DNA of 5,554 bases, from positions 1-5,554 of the forward strand of contig JAEZAV010000069.1 of assembly GCA_023430285.1 (NCBI GenBank). The letters run 5' to 3'. The notes under the pieces were generated by a model that saw only the letters and a list, made by a program, of their open reading frames with translations, ran no database searches and was not told where the DNA came from. Each line of letters opens with the position of its first letter. The stretch's first letter is position 1. A program made the translations under genes and the position numbers. Positions 5,138 to 5,554 of the stretch are shown here, in pieces. This DNA is from Methanobacteriota archaeon. GTDB taxonomy: Archaea > Methanobacteriota > Methanobacteria > Methanobacteriales > Methanobacteriaceae.

Positions 5138-5554
5138 TTAATAATAATGTGCAGGTTCCTTGTGGACTCGGTTGATATACTTCAGTTCAAATATGTCTTC
5201 AGGATTTAAATCTGCACTCATGTATCCCAACTTCTTTAGAACAGGTAAAAATTCCATTGTTGAATTAATGTACTCTTCAGGTATCTTGGCACAGTATCGA
5301 GGCGATATCTGGTAAGTATTCAATACAAAGTCTTTATCAACAACCCCCATCTCTCCTGCTGCAGTTTGAGCTGCTAGTTCCGGTTCATTTCTTATTAAGT
5401 TACATGCTTCCTCATGTGCTTTTATAAAGCTCAGTATAAATTCTTCATCCTCTTTTATTATATCTTCTTGCACCACTATTCCGTAACTTGGGTTGTATGG
5501 CCATAGCTTGTTTGGGGGTACGATTATTTTTGTTTTTAGCTGCATGCCTGCAAC
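5138..5554 (-). CDS. ABC transporter substrate-binding protein, C-terminal part (nitrate/sulfonate/taurine type)
   Basis: This is the last 138 residues of a periplasmic-binding-protein-like subunit that captures a small solute outside the cell for an ABC importer. The frame stays open to the right window edge (residues VAG precede the first visible Met), so the Met at 5543-5545 is internal, and the signal peptide and N-terminal lobe lie outside. The visible part matches the C-terminal lobe of the SsuA/TauA/NMT1-like family: PSYGIVVQEDII, a helix FILSFIKAHEEACNLI, then NEPELAAQTAAGEMGV, and near the end a helix FLPVLKKLGYM with PEDIFELKYI. The ligand cannot be read from this part; sulfonates, nitrate-like anions or thiamine precursors are family options. 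Permease and ATPase genes are expected beyond the window. It converges on the ABM gene with a 121-bp gap. Confidence 0.82.
   Translation of the reverse strand, partial: VAGMQLKTKIIVPPNKLWPYNPSYGIVVQEDIIKEDEEFILSFIKAHEEACNLIRNEPELAAQTAAGEMGVVDKDFVLNTYQISPRYCAKIPEEYINSTMEFLPVLKKLGYMSADLNPEDIFELKYINRVHKEPAHYY

Noticed and set aside
1..5554. CRISPR array, tRNA/rRNA genes, insertion sequence or attachment site
   Set aside because: No regularly spaced repeats, tRNA-like cloverleaf, transposase-like protein or terminal inverted repeats were seen on either strand.

Overview
The window looks like a stretch of an AT-rich methanogenic archaeal chromosome, most likely Methanobacteriales (Methanobacterium-like). 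The grounds are an HdrA-family subunit of heterodisulfide reductase, Arg codons that are mostly AGA/AGG, archaeal TATA boxes at the expected distance from starts, and oligo-T tracts rather than GC-rich hairpins after genes. The genus is an inference from general similarity; no search was possible.

Layout, left to right. (1) 14-2344 (+): a long HdrA-type flavo-iron-sulfur protein of 776 aa whose last ~120 residues are an MvhD/FlpD-like domain that has lost every iron-sulfur cysteine. It ends in tandem stops followed by an inverted repeat. (2) 2545-2802 (+): a small unrecognised charged protein with a TTG start and a good Shine-Dalgarno sequence. (3) 2995-3465 (+): an unrecognised protein with four predicted membrane helices. 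(4) 3604-4593 (+): a long-form ATP phosphoribosyltransferase (HisG), the first enzyme of histidine synthesis, with a C-terminal regulatory domain and a divergent PRPP-binding motif. (5) 4726-5016 (+): a small antibiotic-biosynthesis-monooxygenase (ABM) fold protein. (6) 5138 to the right edge (-): the C-terminal part of an ABC-transporter substrate-binding protein of the nitrate/sulfonate/taurine type, convergent with the ABM gene.

The genes do not form an obvious operon. Gaps of 120-200 bp with T-rich tracts and TATA-like boxes separate them, so each is probably transcribed on its own. Two start modes seem to coexist. hdrA, the 85-aa gene and the ABM gene have Shine-Dalgarno sequences. hisG and the membrane-protein gene have none, and carry a TATA-like box centred ~26 bp before the ATG, as expected for leaderless mRNAs.

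The most notable item is the HdrA with a fused, cysteine-free MvhD-like domain. HdrA-MvhD fusions are known (for example HdrA2 of Methanosarcina), but there the MvhD part is expected to pass electrons into HdrA. Here it cannot bind the usual [2Fe-2S] cluster, which suggests a docking role or a different electron input. No hdrB, hdrC, hydrogenase or formate dehydrogenase gene is in the window.
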